A stretch of 64,000 bases of DNA from Amorphochlora amoebiformis (taxonomy: Eukaryota; Cercozoa; Chlorarachniophyceae): the NCBI GenBank assembly GCA_054601695.1, contig BAAHQB010000014.1:248001-312000 (forward strand), written 5' to 3'. Positions 1 through 16,234 of this stretch are shown one piece after another. The translations under genes were made by a program, and so were the position numbers. Every line of letters begins with the position of its first letter. Position 1 is the first letter of the stretch. The notes under the pieces were generated by a model. The model was not told where the DNA came from and did not search any database. It saw only the letters and a list, made by a program, of their open reading frames with translations.

Positions 1-7
1 TTCAGAA

Positions 8-43
<36 letters not shown>

Positions 44-69
44 GTATGTATATATATAAAATATATCTG

Positions 70-107
<38 letters not shown>

Positions 108-200
108 GTGTATATCGATGTATAATACGTACACAATACGTACTACATATAAAGAGATCTATATCAGCAGAAACATGCTTGATTATGAGGAAAAAAGATC
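1..200. repeat. AC and AT microsatellite
   Basis: (CA)n then (AT)n, with a short non-repetitive stretch after 105. No gene seen. Confidence 0.9.
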
Positions 201-224
201 CTTACATATCAGCAGCTATTGACC

Positions 225-485
225 CGAGATTTGGAGTGGGAATGCCGGGATTCACTTGAATCCCGGAATTTAATCGACCCCCCTGAAACTCAGAAATCCC
301 GGGATTAACCCTATGAATCAAGGGATTCACCGCGCCTACTCCGGGATTAATCACACTTATCCCGGGATTAATATTCATCCTGGGATTAACACCCTGAATC
401 CCGGAAATCCGGGAAATTTGGGGAATCCTGGGAATCGTGGGAACCACGGGAATCGTGGGAATCCCGGTAATCCCGGGGTTTAAGG
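225..485. repeat. AATCCCGGGATTAA palindromic minisatellite
   Basis: Irregular 20-25-bp units built round CCCGGG palindromes. A - strand open frame (Pro/Gly/Ile/Asn-rich) across it is a repeat translation. Confidence 0.8.
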
Positions 486-534
486 GTACCACGGGTGTTG
501 TTAGGCTTGATGTACTTCGTGCCTAGGAGAGTAT

Positions 535-540
535 ATATCC

Positions 541-617
<77 letters not shown>

Positions 618-672
618 CGTAAATATCATCCCCAAAAAAGTCAAAACGTCAGGAATTGAGGCATATATATAT

Positions 673-704
<32 letters not shown>

Positions 705-715
705 AGAATATATAA

Positions 716-762
<47 letters not shown>

Positions 763-1089
763 GAGAGAGCGAGCGAGAGAGAGAGAGCGCGAGAGAGAGA
801 GAGAGTGAGAGCGAGAGCCAGAGAGAGAGAGAGAGGAAGAGAGGGAGAACGAGAGAGCGAGAGAGAGAGAGAGCGAGAGAGCGAGAGAGCGAGAGCGAGA
901 GGAGTAAGAGAGAGAGGAGAGAGAGAGAGGAGAGAGAGAGAGAGCGAGTGTGAGAAAACTAGCGAGGAGAGAGGGAGTGGGAGAAGACAGAGGGGAGACG
1001 AGCACGAAGAAAAATAGAGAAATGAAAGAGAGAGGGAGAGCAAGAAGAAAAAGAGAGAGTCCCTCTCCCTCTCCCCCTACCCTTAAAAA

Positions 1090-1120
<31 letters not shown>

Positions 1121-1480
1121 CACACACCCAAACCCCCCCGACCCCCCCAAAAAAAAAAATAAAAAACAAAAAAAAAAAAATAAAAAACACCCAAAACACA
1201 CACACACACACACACACACTCACACACACACACACACAGAGAGACAGACAGACACATATCGACCCAAAAAACTCGCAAAAAAAAAAAAAAAAAAAAACTA
1301 AATAATAGAAGCGAAATGATATACCATAACAACCCGACTTCGACCATCTCTCACAGACATGGACGTGGAAGCGAGAGGAGGGGGTTGGGGGGGGGGCTGG
1401 GGCCGAGGGTAAAGAGGCGGGGAGAAGGGCAAGACGCGCTGGGGGGGGGGGGGGAGGGGGGGAGGGGGCGAGCGCGGGGC
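535..1480. repeat. AT, GA, A/C and G-rich simple repeats
   Basis: (AT)n to 755, (GA)n-rich to about 1070, poly-A and (CA)n to 1300, then G-rich 1380-1480. No gene supported. Confidence 0.85.
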
Positions 1481-1494
1481 AAGAGCAGTCTGAC

Positions 1495-1519
1495 GGTGTT
1501 TGGCGATATCGAGGGCGAT
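1495..1519 (-). CDS. Possible ankyrin exon fragment, - strand
   Basis: After a CCTTAG acceptor the - strand reads IALDIAKH, like the common ankyrin form TALDIAK. The end is uncertain because the frame runs on into G/C homopolymer. Confidence 0.25.
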
Positions 1520-1559
1520 CTAAGGTGTGTGTATATGCCTTATATTAGCCGAAATATTT

Positions 1560-1798
1560 GCGAAATTTTTTTCTATGTATATATATATATATATATATAT
1601 ATAAGTATATATATATATGTATGTATGTATATATACTTGCGTATGTATGTGAGTGTCTGTGTGTGTTTGTAGTTTTTTTTCTTTTTTTTTGGGACGGTTG
1701 TGAATCGTGTGGATGAGTCAGGATGACAGTTTGGTTTTTTGTTTTGTTCGTGTGTGTTTGTGTGTTCACTATCTTTCGATGTAAAACATACACACGCC

Positions 1799-1834
<36 letters not shown>

Positions 1835-2040
1835 CAATATAATACATGTAATATATTCTATATCCATATACACATATATTCCTGTGTGTGTGTGTGCGTT
1901 GGTGATTCAATGGTGAAGGATATTTTTTTCCAAGAAAATTCACCTTATTGTATACAGATTTCAGAGGTATATTTATGAAGTAGCATGATGTGTGTATCTA
2001 TATATCTCTATACATGTAACATGTCTTGTGCATTTGGCCA
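1560..2040. repeat. AT/GT microsatellite with unique islets
   Basis: Mostly (AT)n. Islets at 1670-1800 and 1895-1990 are unique but give no convincing exon. Confidence 0.7.
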
Positions 2041-2047
2041 CGAGGCT

Positions 2048-2424
2048 AGGGTTAGGGCTCAGCTAAGCCTTAGACAACGGACACCTCTCAACACCTAACC
2101 TTGCTCTAACTCCACCCTAACCCTAACCCTAACCCTAACCCTAACCCTAACCCAACCCTAACCCTAACCCTAACCCTAACCCTAACCCTAATCCTAACCC
2201 TACCCTAACCCTAACCCTAACCCTAACCCTAACCCTAACCCTAACCCAAACTCGAACCCATCCCTATCTCTAATCATAATCTAATGTATAACTGTAACCC
2301 TAACCCTAACCCTAACCCACCTGAAGCCCTAACATCCCTAGGCATATAAGTCTAGGGTTATGGGTTATTTATAATTATATATATGCATGTATTGTAATGT
2401 ATTACAATATAGAATATTTATATG

Positions 2425-2484
<60 letters not shown>

Positions 2485-2528
2485 CAGCTAGATATATCCC
2501 TCATAAATGTAAATGTACACATATATAT

Positions 2529-2573
<45 letters not shown>

Positions 2574-2680
2574 ATATATTGATAGAAAGAGGATACCTTT
2601 AACGTTAGGGCTTAGATTAAGATTTTGGTTAGGGTTAGGGTTAGGGTTAGGGTTAGGGTTAGGGTTAGGGTTAGTTTAGA
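2048..2680. repeat. Interstitial telomeric arrays, both orientations
   Basis: CCCTAA on + at about 2105-2325 and TTAGGG on + at about 2619-2672, with AT repeat between. A - strand islet near 2020-2046 reads LVAKCTRH in ankyrin style after a CCCTAG acceptor, too short to call. Confidence 0.85.
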
Positions 2681-2683
2681 GAC

Positions 2684-2734
2684 TCGGGCGGTTTCTTGGG
2701 AAACGATATAGCCAAAGATGGGGATATTGTGAGC
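2684..2734 (-). CDS. Candidate ankyrin exon, - strand
   Basis: Reads AHNIPIFGYIVSQETAR, aligning residue by residue with [16 protein letters not shown] of gene A. Phase 0 both sides, donor GTCTCT into a CCCTAA-sense array. Two copies of its 5' edge with acceptor lie upstream on the - strand at about 2854-2875 and 2910-2957. Confidence 0.5.
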
Positions 2735-3162
2735 CTACATATATAATATTTAACATATATACATATATATATATATATTATATATATATTAATATATATA
2801 CATATACATACATATATATACACATACATACACATATATATATTTATATATATAATATGGAAACGACGTAGCCACATATATATATATATATATATACATA
2901 TTATGTATGTAATATATGGAAACGATGTAGCCAAAGATGGCGTTACTGTGAGCCTATATATGTATATATACACATACACACACATATACATATATATATA
3001 TATACACACATCTATATATGTAGTCTTTAATCAGAGTTTTGGTAATCAATCGATCCCGTGGGTAGACAAGGAACTCCCTCACCGCATACGATAGATTATT
3101 CTGCGAACTTACTGTCGGGAAAAAAAAAATTCTCATCCCAGGTGATCATTATTCTTACTCAC

Positions 3163-3199
3163 CTTGCGAATGGAGTCATCACACGTGCCAGCACGTGTC
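3163..3199 (-). CDS. Candidate ankyrin exon, - strand
   Basis: GTGTCAG acceptor and a strong GTGAGTAAG donor on the - strand. Reads TRAGTCDDSIRK, comparable to the turn sequence [12 protein letters not shown] in gene A. A further - strand stretch at about 3029-3107 reads NNLSYAVREFLV in ankyrin register, but its edges are unclear. Confidence 0.4.
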
Positions 3200-3625
3200 C
3201 TGACACTATTTTTGGCAACCAAGCGATGGATTCCGATTATTACCGTTTTTTCTTTTTTAATTTGTGTTTTTTTTTCGGCATCTCAAACACCCAGTAACTA
3301 GCATCAGAAATAAACTTCTTTGAGGCTTCTTCGACCAACGTAGTGGTCGCTGGAAATTCTGGAGATTCTGGAGATTCTTGAAGATCGTCTCATCCGGTAG
3401 TAACCGGCAGTATCCGTTAGTAACGTACCCGGTAGTTACGGGGCTTCCGAGTCTTACGTGACAGGATGTGACGTCACGCCATGTCGCGCTTCCAGAAACT
3501 TCCCGGGGATTCGAGTGTGCTTGAGAAGTTAGAATGTTCCTGGAAATTTCTTGAATGACTTGAGAATTTCCCTTCATTATTTGTCAAATTCCAAAAATAT
3601 TTGTCATATTCCAAAAAAAAGTGTT
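3200..3625. other. Unique, gene-poor stretch
   Basis: Non-repetitive, with short internal direct repeats (GGAGATTCT; CGGTAGTAACCGG). No coding exon recognised. Confidence 0.5.
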
Positions 3626-3691
3626 CCATCGAAGCTAATCCTGGACTACCATTCGCTAATACCAACGTCCGCACTACCGTTGCGCTAACAA
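3625..3691 (-). other. tRNA-like fragment
   Basis: The - strand begins TTGTTAGCGCAACGG, like the head of the element at 29.6 kb, and continues to GGTAGTCCAGGATTAGCTTC. The rest of the element is missing. Confidence 0.45.
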
Positions 3692-3759
3692 TATATATAT
3701 ATATATATATATTATATACATATATATATATATATATATAATATATATATACATATGTA

Positions 3760-3793
<34 letters not shown>

Positions 3794-3934
3794 CGTAACG
3801 CGACATACGTAACCCGACATATAGGAGTGTCTTAAACCGCATGCTAAAACTACGAAACTACCTAAAAAAAAGACGGTACTCTTGACAATCAAAAGGTAAA
3901 AAAGATATCCAGCATAGCAGACATTTGCAGATGC

Positions 3935-4065
3935 AACCAGTTGTCACGTGACCCCGCGATGTCACTTTACGTGACCGCGCGATGTCACTACGTGACCGCG
4001 CGATGTCACGTTACATGACCGCGCGATGTCACGTGACGTGACACCGCGATGTCACGGCACGTGTG
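3935..4065. repeat. GTGACCGCGCGATGTCAC minisatellite
   Basis: Five units of about 25-30 bp with imperfect dyad symmetry (GTGAC...GTCAC) and nested CACGTG motifs. Confidence 0.8.
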
Positions 4066-4425
4066 GAATATCGGTTTAATACCGGCTAATGCCGGGTTAA
4101 TACCATGACGCTAATGATATCCATGGAATATCGGTTTAATACCGGCTAATGCCGGGTTAATACCGGCAAATGCCGGGTTAATACCATGACGCTAATGATA
4201 TCCATGGAATATCGGGTTAATACCGGCTAATGCCGGGTTAATACCGGCTAATGCCGGGTTAATACCATGACGCTAATGATATCCATGGAATATCGGTTTA
4301 ATACCGGCTAATATCGGTTTAATACCGGCTAATGCCGGGTTAATACCATGACGCTAATGATATCCATGGAATATCGGTTTATTACCGGCTATTGCCGGTT
4401 TAATCCCATGACGCTGAGTTGATAG
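4066..4425. repeat. 60-bp minisatellite (ATATCGGTTTAATACCGGCT)
   Basis: Five to six units. Each has a variable number of TAATGCCGGGTTAATACCGG half-units, ends in CATGACGCTAATGATATCCA and contains ACCGG/CCGGT dyads. Confidence 0.88.
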
Positions 4426-4429
4426 GATA

Positions 4430-6740
<2,311 letters not shown>

Positions 6741-6745
<5 letters not shown>

Positions 6746-6990
6746 ACAGCATGTAGCGCGGAACCTATAGCTAATTAACTGCGCGGCTAGACTACCGTCA
6801 GCTTTTCAGAGTATACGAGTAGTAGCACAATACTCGGAACCCAGAATATTCTCGGAACCCATACGGTTCCGGAGGAAGAAAGGAAGTATCCGACTACAGC
6901 AAGAAGTTATGTATAATCATTCGTCACAATCCAAACGGACTTGAATCGAACTCTGGACTACCATCTACCATACCACTGCGGTAACAATAA
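6741..6990 (-). mobile_element. tRNA-derived SINE-like element, copy 1
   Basis: At its right end the - strand reads ACCGCAGTGG (box A-like), then about 35 nt later AGTTCGATTCAAGTC (box B-like). The body is shared with 29601-29883 (CCGGAGGAAGAAAGGAAGTA, CTAGACTACCGTCAG). It is embedded in AT repeat. No target-site duplication can be seen because the flanks are (AT)n. Confidence 0.6.
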
Positions 6991-7111
6991 TATATATATA
7001 TATATATATGTAAATATACATACATATATATATATCCTGATGACCCCATGGTGTAAGCATATATATATATATATATATGTATGTATATATGTATATACAT
7101 TTTATATATAG

Positions 7112-7183
<72 letters not shown>

Positions 7184-7215
7184 AATATATATATATATTT
7201 ATATATATATATATT

Positions 7216-7246
<31 letters not shown>

Positions 7247-7247
7247 C

Positions 7248-7305
7248 TTTTTCAGGTACCACTGCCTGATGACCCCATTGGGTGTAAGCGAAAGATGTAC
7301 TTGTG
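7248..7305 (-). CDS. Candidate ankyrin exon, - strand
   Basis: TCTAG acceptor and GTATAT donor on the - strand. Reads [18 protein letters not shown], which fits helix 1 and the start of helix 2. Broken copies of its 3' part lie downstream on the same strand near 7025-7060 and 6642-6675, the same copy pattern as in gene A. Confidence 0.45.
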
Positions 7306-7319
7306 CTAGACTTGTTCTA

Positions 7320-7371
7320 TTTATATGTGTACGTATACATATGTATATATATATATATATCTATATATATA

Positions 7372-7422
<51 letters not shown>

Positions 7423-7429
7423 ATATATA

Positions 7430-7512
<83 letters not shown>

Positions 7513-7571
7513 GTTTTTTTCTTATTATTTTTTTTTTTTTTTTTTTTTCTTATTTTTTTTTTTTTGTTCTT

Positions 7572-7653
<82 letters not shown>

Positions 7654-7809
7654 GATATATATATATATATATATACATATATATACACATATATATATAT
7701 GTATTTGTATGTATATATATATATATGTATATATATATGTTTGTTTGTGTATGTATGTGTGTATTTTTATATATTTTTTTATTTTTTTTTTTTTTTTTTG
7801 TTTTTCTTT

Positions 7810-7880
<71 letters not shown>

Positions 7881-7961
7881 GTAAACAACAGATTATACAT
7901 GTAGTAATAAAAATCAAACTAAATGCCAAGACTACATAAGTATAAAGGATATCTAACATGA

Positions 7962-8024
<63 letters not shown>

Positions 8025-8140
8025 GTATATATTATAATAATATATACATATGTACATACACATATGTATATATATATATAGACACACACATATACACATG
8101 CATATACATATGTGTGTGTGTGTGTGTAAATACACGATGC
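7320..8140. repeat. AT repeat and long poly-T tract
   Basis: (AT)n flanks a T-rich tract at 7495-7650 and a second at 7770-7830. Confidence 0.92.
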
Positions 8141-8208
8141 ACTACCGAAAACATTAAAGCACAACAAATTTACGAAAGGAATATTTTCTACTATAAATAC
8201 AACATACC

Positions 8209-8242
<34 letters not shown>

Positions 8243-8331
8243 GCACATACTATAACCACACAAAAAAACAACCACATATCACCCGAGTTCCCCAACTATC
8301 CCAACCAATCCGAACGAAAAATTAAACTTAC

Positions 8332-8619
8332 GGTATTCGGCCGCGACACCGTCTGCATCTTTCTTCCTCCGTGTCCGTGTGCTCCAGACTCCATTCCGTC
8401 GTCCAGACTCGATTCAACCTGGCTTTTAGAGCTCCTATAGGGCACGGTGGGACCAACGGCCGAGGGAACGGAAGGAGCGGTATTGTGCGCAGCAAAGTCC
8501 GAGGCGGAAGGCCTGGCCATCGAGGAACGCGCGGCCTTGCTTTCGGGAGGGGCGGTAGCTGGACTAGAAAGTGAGCGACTATGGAGCGAAGACCGGTCAC
8601 CGTTGAGGAAAAAGTTCAT
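8332..8619 (-). CDS. Candidate first exon of a - strand gene
   Basis: Reads MNFFLNGDRSSLHSRS onward for 96 codons, rich in Ser, Ala and Pro, ending SRPNT at a consensus GTAAGTTT donor, phase 0. No domain is recognised. Upstream (8620-9250) is non-repetitive and could hold a promoter. By position it would start a - strand gene that includes the ankyrin-like exons at 7.3, 3.2 and 2.7 kb, but I cannot close the chain. Confidence 0.5.
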
Positions 8620-9254
8620 GCCCGTTTTTCTTCTCGCGACAATACCTTACGCTTGTGCAAGCGCCGATGCGTGAGAGGGTACAGCGACCATCGGGTTACG
8701 GGTTTTGGCACGTGCTGGGTACTCTGTTTGAACCTCTAAGAGTATTAAGGGGATCATTAGAGGGCTTGCATTGTAGTTCTCAACAGTTGCGTGACAATGC
8801 AAAATGTCACACAAGTGGTGGGCTACCGATTGATGGGGTTTGATACAAGGGGAGATGTCACGATTTTCGATCAAGTTGTGACATGGCCCTTTATCACCCT
8901 TTTTTAGCGTGACATACAGCTATGTACGCTTAAACGTAGCGTGACCTATCGTTGAGTACGAATAATTATGTGACACTGCCCTATGTAGCAATTTGGGTGA
9001 TGAATCTTCGGTGACAACAACCTCTGGTGCTCTCGCACCCACGCCGCCCACCGCCCCGCGCAGCGACTCGTCGCACTAACTCTCTGCGAAACTGCGTAAC
9101 TCCTTATTTATGGCGCGAAAATGCCAGTCTGGATTCTTGTGAGAGGGGGGGGGGGGGGGGGGACGGGGGGATACTTTGACATTGACACGTGTCCTGGTGT
9201 ATCCGGCGCGCTGGAGTTGCTTCACAGCTGTGGTCATCACGGAGAAGATATGCA
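8620..9254. other. Unique stretch upstream of the 8.6-kb first exon
   Basis: Non-repetitive. GTGACA/TGTCAC motifs recur (8793, 8806, 8856, 8878, 8912, 8940, 8971). A TTTATGGCGCGAAAAT element at about 9107-9122 resembles an E2F-type site. Likely regulatory by position; nothing further can be shown. Confidence 0.35.
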
Positions 9255-9350
9255 TCATTGAGACTCAAGGCTGAATCGCCTAGACCGATACATGAGGGCG
9301 GGAGAATGGATCCAAGCGTCATCTAATCCGGCACGTGCCCCCTCGGTAAC
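9255..9350 (-). CDS. Candidate ankyrin exon, possibly terminal, - strand
   Basis: CACACGCAG acceptor on the - strand, then [20 protein letters not shown] in exact GA-to-SP ankyrin spacing. It either ends at a weak GTCTCA donor (exon 9265-9350) or runs to TGA at 9255-9257. A terminal exon here would suit a gene ending just before the candidate start at 8619. Confidence 0.42.
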   Translation of the reverse strand, partial: VTEGARAGLDDAWIHSPALMYRSRRFSLESQ

Positions 9351-9399
9351 CTGCGTGTGCTTTCCGGAGGTGTGTAACTTGTTACTGTGCACCTGGGAT

Positions 9400-9696
9400 A
9401 GCTTTGCGGGGGGGGGAGGGGGGCATTTTTTAAGGTGTTTGTGTGTATGCGTGTGTGTGCGGGCATTTTTTAGGTGTTTTTTTTGTGTGCGTGTGTGTGT
9501 GTGCGTGCGTGTGCGCGTGTGTGTGTGTGGCTGTGTGCGTAAGTGCGTAAGTGCGTAAGTGCGTAAGTGCGTAAGCGCGCAAGTGCGTGTGCATGCGTGT
9601 AGGTGCGTGCATGTATGTGAATATTTTTTTGTTCGTATGAGTGTATGCATACGCTGGAAATAGTGCATATATATATATATATATATGTATGTATAC

Positions 9697-9728
<32 letters not shown>

Positions 9729-9741
9729 GTGAATAGATACA

Positions 9742-9797
<56 letters not shown>

Positions 9798-9951
9798 TAT
9801 ATATATATGTATATAAAAAATATTGTTCACACGCATGTATTTAAATTCTTAGTGTAATTGTGAACCTTATATTTTATACATAATATACATGAACATATAT
9901 ATATATATATATTCATAATTATTTTTTTTATATATGCAAATATATATTTGT

Positions 9952-10004
<53 letters not shown>

Positions 10005-10037
10005 CACATATATATATTACACACACATATATAATAT

Positions 10038-10134
<97 letters not shown>

Positions 10135-10206
10135 TTGAGTAGTTTCTTTTTGCGTGTGTGTATGATTGTATTTGTAGAACATGTTTTTTATATATATATA
10201 TATATA

Positions 10207-10264
<58 letters not shown>

Positions 10265-10285
10265 TGGAATATATATGTACATAAG

Positions 10286-10318
<33 letters not shown>

Positions 10319-10642
10319 ATGTATATATATAGTTTTCAAGCAAGGGCCCGTGGTTCCTCGATACCGAGGCTCATAGCCTGTTAGCGCAGCTGTATACCAG
10401 TAAACAGTAGTTCAACTATAATTTCAATGGCAAGGCATACTCTGAGATACGACGCTAATAAGATAATAATACCTAAAATACCAAGTTTCGTTGATATCAC
10501 GGTACTAAGGTCTATTATATCTAGGGTAGATAGATCTGTGGAATTTTTTTTCAATATTATAAGTTTTCAGTTTAATCGAACTTTTAAACAGTCCAGAAAG
10601 CTTAAATCATGCTTTGTAATAATGATACATGTAAATTCCATT

Positions 10643-10696
<54 letters not shown>

Positions 10697-10838
10697 CATG
10701 GGATGAAGAAATGTCCTCCGAAAAGATAAATTTATTTCCAGATGTTCACGGGTACTAGTGCTGACTTTATACATGATGTATGTAAATATATTTACTAGTA
10801 GTATATACCAGATATATATATTATTCTAGATTATAATG

Positions 10839-10870
<32 letters not shown>

Positions 10871-11245
10871 ATATCATGATACATATATTTATATATAAAT
10901 AAATATATATATCTATATATATTTAAATATATATATATATAATATTATATATATATATATATATATCTAGATATATATATATATATATCATAGTACATGT
11001 GAATGTGTTCTACATGTTTGTACTGATATATCTAGATGCATACGTGTATTGATATATGCATATATGACTAGTTAAACTCTACCAATATAGTAAATCTAGC
11101 TATATCTAAGCCTCATAGGACTAGAATCACTAGATTCTACGGATTCATACTGATCATCAATGCATAGTATACTACTGTATATCTAGTATATAGATGTAGC
11201 TAGGTACTAGAGACTACTAGAGATATGGCGTAGACTTAGCATTAC

Positions 11246-11276
<31 letters not shown>

Positions 11277-11460
11277 ATTACATATATATATGTATATATA
11301 TATATATATATGTATATATATGTACATATATATATCTATGTATATATATAACATAATACATACATATATATATATATATATAATATTACATATTTCTATG
11401 TACATATATGTATATATCTAGTTACATACATATACAAAATTATCTAAAAATATTAAAGCA
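9400..11460. repeat. GT, AT microsatellite with unique islets
   Basis: (GT)n at 9440-9630, AT repeat to 10330, then AT-rich sequence with many CTAG motifs at 11030-11230. No supported exon. Confidence 0.75.
10335..10440 (+). other. tRNA-like fragment, + strand
   Basis: Contains GTTAGCGCAGCTG followed by a TAGTTCAACTA stretch about 25 nt on. Possibly a decayed SINE head. The sequence after it (10440-10640) is unique AT-rich DNA with no recognised gene. Confidence 0.35.
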
Positions 11461-11584
11461 ACATTCATATCATCTAGAGGACCAAATCGCCCTAGTATCA
11501 ATTTAAATCATGTGAATATTCTAGAAATTTCAAAAATATGACTCGCTATGCTTTCCCGTCATCTGCGCTAGTACGCACAATTGA

Positions 11585-11850
11585 AGGCCTGAATATTCTA
11601 TGAATATTCCATGAGTATTCTACGAGTGTTCCATGAGTATTCTGCGAATATTCCATGAGTATTCTGCGAATATTCCATGCATATTCTACGAATATCCCAT
11701 GAATATTCATGGAATATTCTTAAATTATTCATGGGATATTCGTAGAATATGCATGAAATATTCGCAGAATGTGCATGAAATATTCTTAGCATATTCTAAG
11801 AATATTCATTGCATATTCTACGAATATTCCATGCATATTTCCCCTATTCC
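11585..11850. repeat. GAATATTC minisatellite with internal inversion
   Basis: About 21-24-bp units (GAATATTCCATGAGTATTCT). The orientation switches near 11710-11720, so the two halves are inverted relative to each other. Confidence 0.85.
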
Positions 11851-11857
11851 AGCTTAC

Positions 11858-11919
11858 GCATGAAGACCCTCTCTGTAATGGTCGAAGCGATGTACGCCCA
11901 TGCGGACAAGGTCCATTAT
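11858..11919 (-). CDS. Candidate ankyrin exon, - strand
   Basis: TCTAG acceptor and GTAAGC donor on the - strand. Reads IMDLVRMGVHRFDHYREG, with L, G and G at the positions expected for helix 2 and the turn. The + strand also gives an ankyrin-like reading, but with poorer splice sites. Confidence 0.48.
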
Positions 11920-11929
11920 CTAGAATTCC

Positions 11930-12047
11930 CCGAAAATTTAAATATATGCATACATAGTATTACATACGTATTAAAATAATAAATATGTGTGTATTAATAC
12001 AAAATTGCAAGTCATTTAATGTGTACAGATTTACATGTACATGTATA

Positions 12048-12092
<45 letters not shown>

Positions 12093-12100
12093 CATATACA

Positions 12101-12133
<33 letters not shown>

Positions 12134-12228
12134 GTATATATATATGTACATATATATACATATATTTATATTATATCCATAAAACATAATACTGTATAGT
12201 ATACATATATAAAAATAAACACACGCAC

Positions 12229-12302
<74 letters not shown>

Positions 12303-12304
12303 TG

Positions 12305-12385
<81 letters not shown>

Positions 12386-12446
12386 GTACATAGATGCCTA
12401 AGTATATTCACATACTTATTCGGGAGAGAGAGAGAGAGAGAGAGAC

Positions 12447-12479
<33 letters not shown>

Positions 12480-12676
12480 AAGAGAGAGAACAAAAGAGAG
12501 AGAGACAGAGGGAGACAGAGAAAGCGAACAGAGACAGAGAGCGAGAGAGAGAGAGGAGAGCAAAAGAGAGAGAGATAGATAAAGAGAGAGAGAGATAGAG
12601 AAAGAGAGAGAGAGAGAGGTAGAGAGAGAGAGATAGAGATGAAAGATAGATAGAGAGAGAGAGAGACAAGGAGAGC

Positions 12677-12721
<45 letters not shown>

Positions 12722-12760
12722 ATAGATAGATAGATCGAGAGAGAAAGAGAGGCAGAATGC
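11930..12760. repeat. AT repeat then GA tract
   Basis: (AT)n to about 12395, then (GA)n with CA and GC variants to 12760. Confidence 0.9.
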
Positions 12761-12767
12761 GAGATAG

Positions 12768-13172
12768 GTTAGGGTTAGGGTTAGGGTTAGGGCTAGTGTC
12801 AAAGGCTAGAGAACCCTTTGGGTTCTCTTTCAGGTTAGGGTTAGGGTTATTGGGTTAGGTTAGGGTTAGTAGGGCTGAGACTAGACCTATAGGTTGGATT
12901 TCAGCTTAGGGTTAGGGTTGAGAGTTAGGGTTAGGGTTAGGGTTAGGGTTGAGAGTTAGGGTTAGGGTTAGGGTTAGGGTTAGGGTTAGGGTTAGGGCCG
13001 GTGTAGCTTAGGGTTAGGGTTGAGATTTAGGGTTAGGGTTAGGGTTAGGGTTAGGGTTAGGGTTAGGGCTGGTGTTAAAGGTCAGAGAAACAGTTAGGTT
13101 CTCTTTCAGCTTAGGGTTGTTAGGGTTTATAGGGTTAGGGTTAGGGTTAGGGTTAGGGTTAGGGTTAGGGTT
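12768..13172. repeat. TTAGGG arrays with duplicated spacer
   Basis: TTAGGG on + . A spacer containing TTCTCTTTCAG(C/G)TTAGGGTT occurs twice (about 12822 and 13101). Confidence 0.9.
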
Positions 13173-13194
13173 AGCTAAGACTTAACCTGTATGT

Positions 13195-14630
13195 GGCAGG
13201 GGTAAGAGTTAGAGTGCGAGAGGGTGATAAGAGAGCGAGAGGGCGATAACGGAAGAGAGCGAGAGGGTGATAAGAGAGCGAGAGGGCGATAACGGAAGAG
13301 AGCGAGAGGTTGATAAGAGAGGAAGAGAGCGAGAGGGTGATAAGAGAGCGAGAGGGCGATAACGGAAGAGAGCGAGAGGTTGATAAGAGAGGAAGAGAGC
13401 GAGAGGGTGATAAGAGAGCGAGAGGGTGATAACGGAAGAGAGCGAGAGGTTGATAAGAGAGGAAGAGAGCGAGAGGTTGATAAGAGAGCGAGAGGGTGAT
13501 AACGGAAGAGAGCGAGAGGGTGATAAGAGAGCGAGAGGATGATAACGGAAGAGAGCGAGAGGGTGATAAGAGAGCGAGAGGGTGATAAGAGAGCGAGAGG
13601 GTGATGAAGAGAGCGAGAGGGTGATAAGAGAGCGAGAGGGTGATAGGAGAGCGAGAGGGCGATAACGAAAGAGAGCGAGAGGTTGATAAGAGAGCGAGAG
13701 GTTGATAAGAGAGCGAGAGGGTGATAACGGAAGAGGGCGAGAGGGTGATAAGAGAGAGAGAGGGTGATAACGGAAGAGAGCGAGAGGTTGATAAGAGAGG
13801 AAGAGAGCGAGAGGGTGATAAGAGAGCGAGAGGGTGATAACGGAAGAGAGCGAGAGGGTGATAAGAGAGCGAGAGGATGATAACGGAAGAGAGCGAGAGG
13901 GTGATAAGAGAGCGAGAGGGTGATAAGAGAGCGAGAGGGTGATAACGAAAGAGAGCGAGCGGTTGATAAGAGAGCAGAGAGGGTGATAACGGAAGAGAGC
14001 GAGAGGTTGATAAGCGAGCGAGAGGGTGATAACGGAAGAGAGCGAGAGGGTGATAAGAGAGCGAGAGGGTGATAACGGAAGAGAGCGAGAGGTTGATAAG
14101 AGAGCGAGAGGATGATAACGGAAGAGAGCGAGAGGGTGATAAGAGAGCGAGAGGGTGATAAGAGAGCGAGAGGGCGATAACGAAAGAGAGCGAGAGGGTG
14201 ATAAGAGAGCGAGAGGGTGATAACGAAAGAGAGCGAGAGGGTGATAAGAGAGCGAGAGGGTGATAACGGAAGAGAGAGAGAGGGTGTGATAACGGAAGAG
14301 AGCGAGAGGGTGATAAAGGAAGAGAGAGAGAGGGTGATAACGGAACAGAGCGAGAGCGGAAGAGAGCGAGAGGGTGGTAACGGAAGAGAGAGAGGGTGTG
14401 ATAACGGAAGAGAGCGAGAGGGTGATAACAGAAGAGAGAGAGAGGGTGATAACGGAAGAGAGCGAGAGGGTGGTAACGAAGGAGAGAGAGAGGGTGATAA
14501 CGGAAGAGAGCGAGAGGGTGGTAACGGAAGAGAGAGAGAGCGGGAGAGAGCGAGAGGGTGGTAACGGAAGAGAGAGAGAGGGGGATAACGGAAGAGAGGG
14601 ACACGGTGATAACGGAAGAGAGGAGAAGAG
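13195..14630. repeat. 1.4-kb purine minisatellite
   Basis: Units of GAGAGCGAGAGGGTGATAA, with or without CGGAA, forming a long array that drifts to (GA)n on the right. Ser-Leu frames on the - strand are translations of it. Confidence 0.95.
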
Positions 14631-14671
14631 AGTACCATTTCTTCATCGAATTTCCCTCTGTTTGCCCTTAC

Positions 14672-14726
14672 ATGTTCGACGTGCATGTTTGACATGTAGT
14701 TCATAATGAACCACTCCAGCATATAT
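14672..14726 (-). CDS. Candidate ankyrin exon, - strand
   Basis: CCTAG acceptor and GTAAGG donor on the - strand. Reads YMLEWFIMNYMSNMHVEH, aligning with [13 protein letters not shown] and ending at the intron position (before helix 2) recurrent in gene A. Confidence 0.45.
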
Positions 14727-14729
14727 CTA

Positions 14730-16233
<1,504 letters not shown>

Positions 16234-16234
16234 C

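Noticed and set aside
202-492. 96-codon Pro/Gly/Ile/Asn frame on the - strand
   Set aside because: Follows the CCCGGG palindromic minisatellite; no splice sites or homology recognised.
6930-6985. A functional tRNA gene
   Set aside because: Box A- and B-like motifs are present but no complete cloverleaf can be folded; the copy is part of a dispersed element.
11850-11912. + strand ankyrin-like reading SVMVEAMYAHADK
   Set aside because: The - strand reading of the same DNA has a GTAAGC donor and a better helix-2 and turn match. It shows that short ankyrin-like peptides can arise by chance on the opposite strand.
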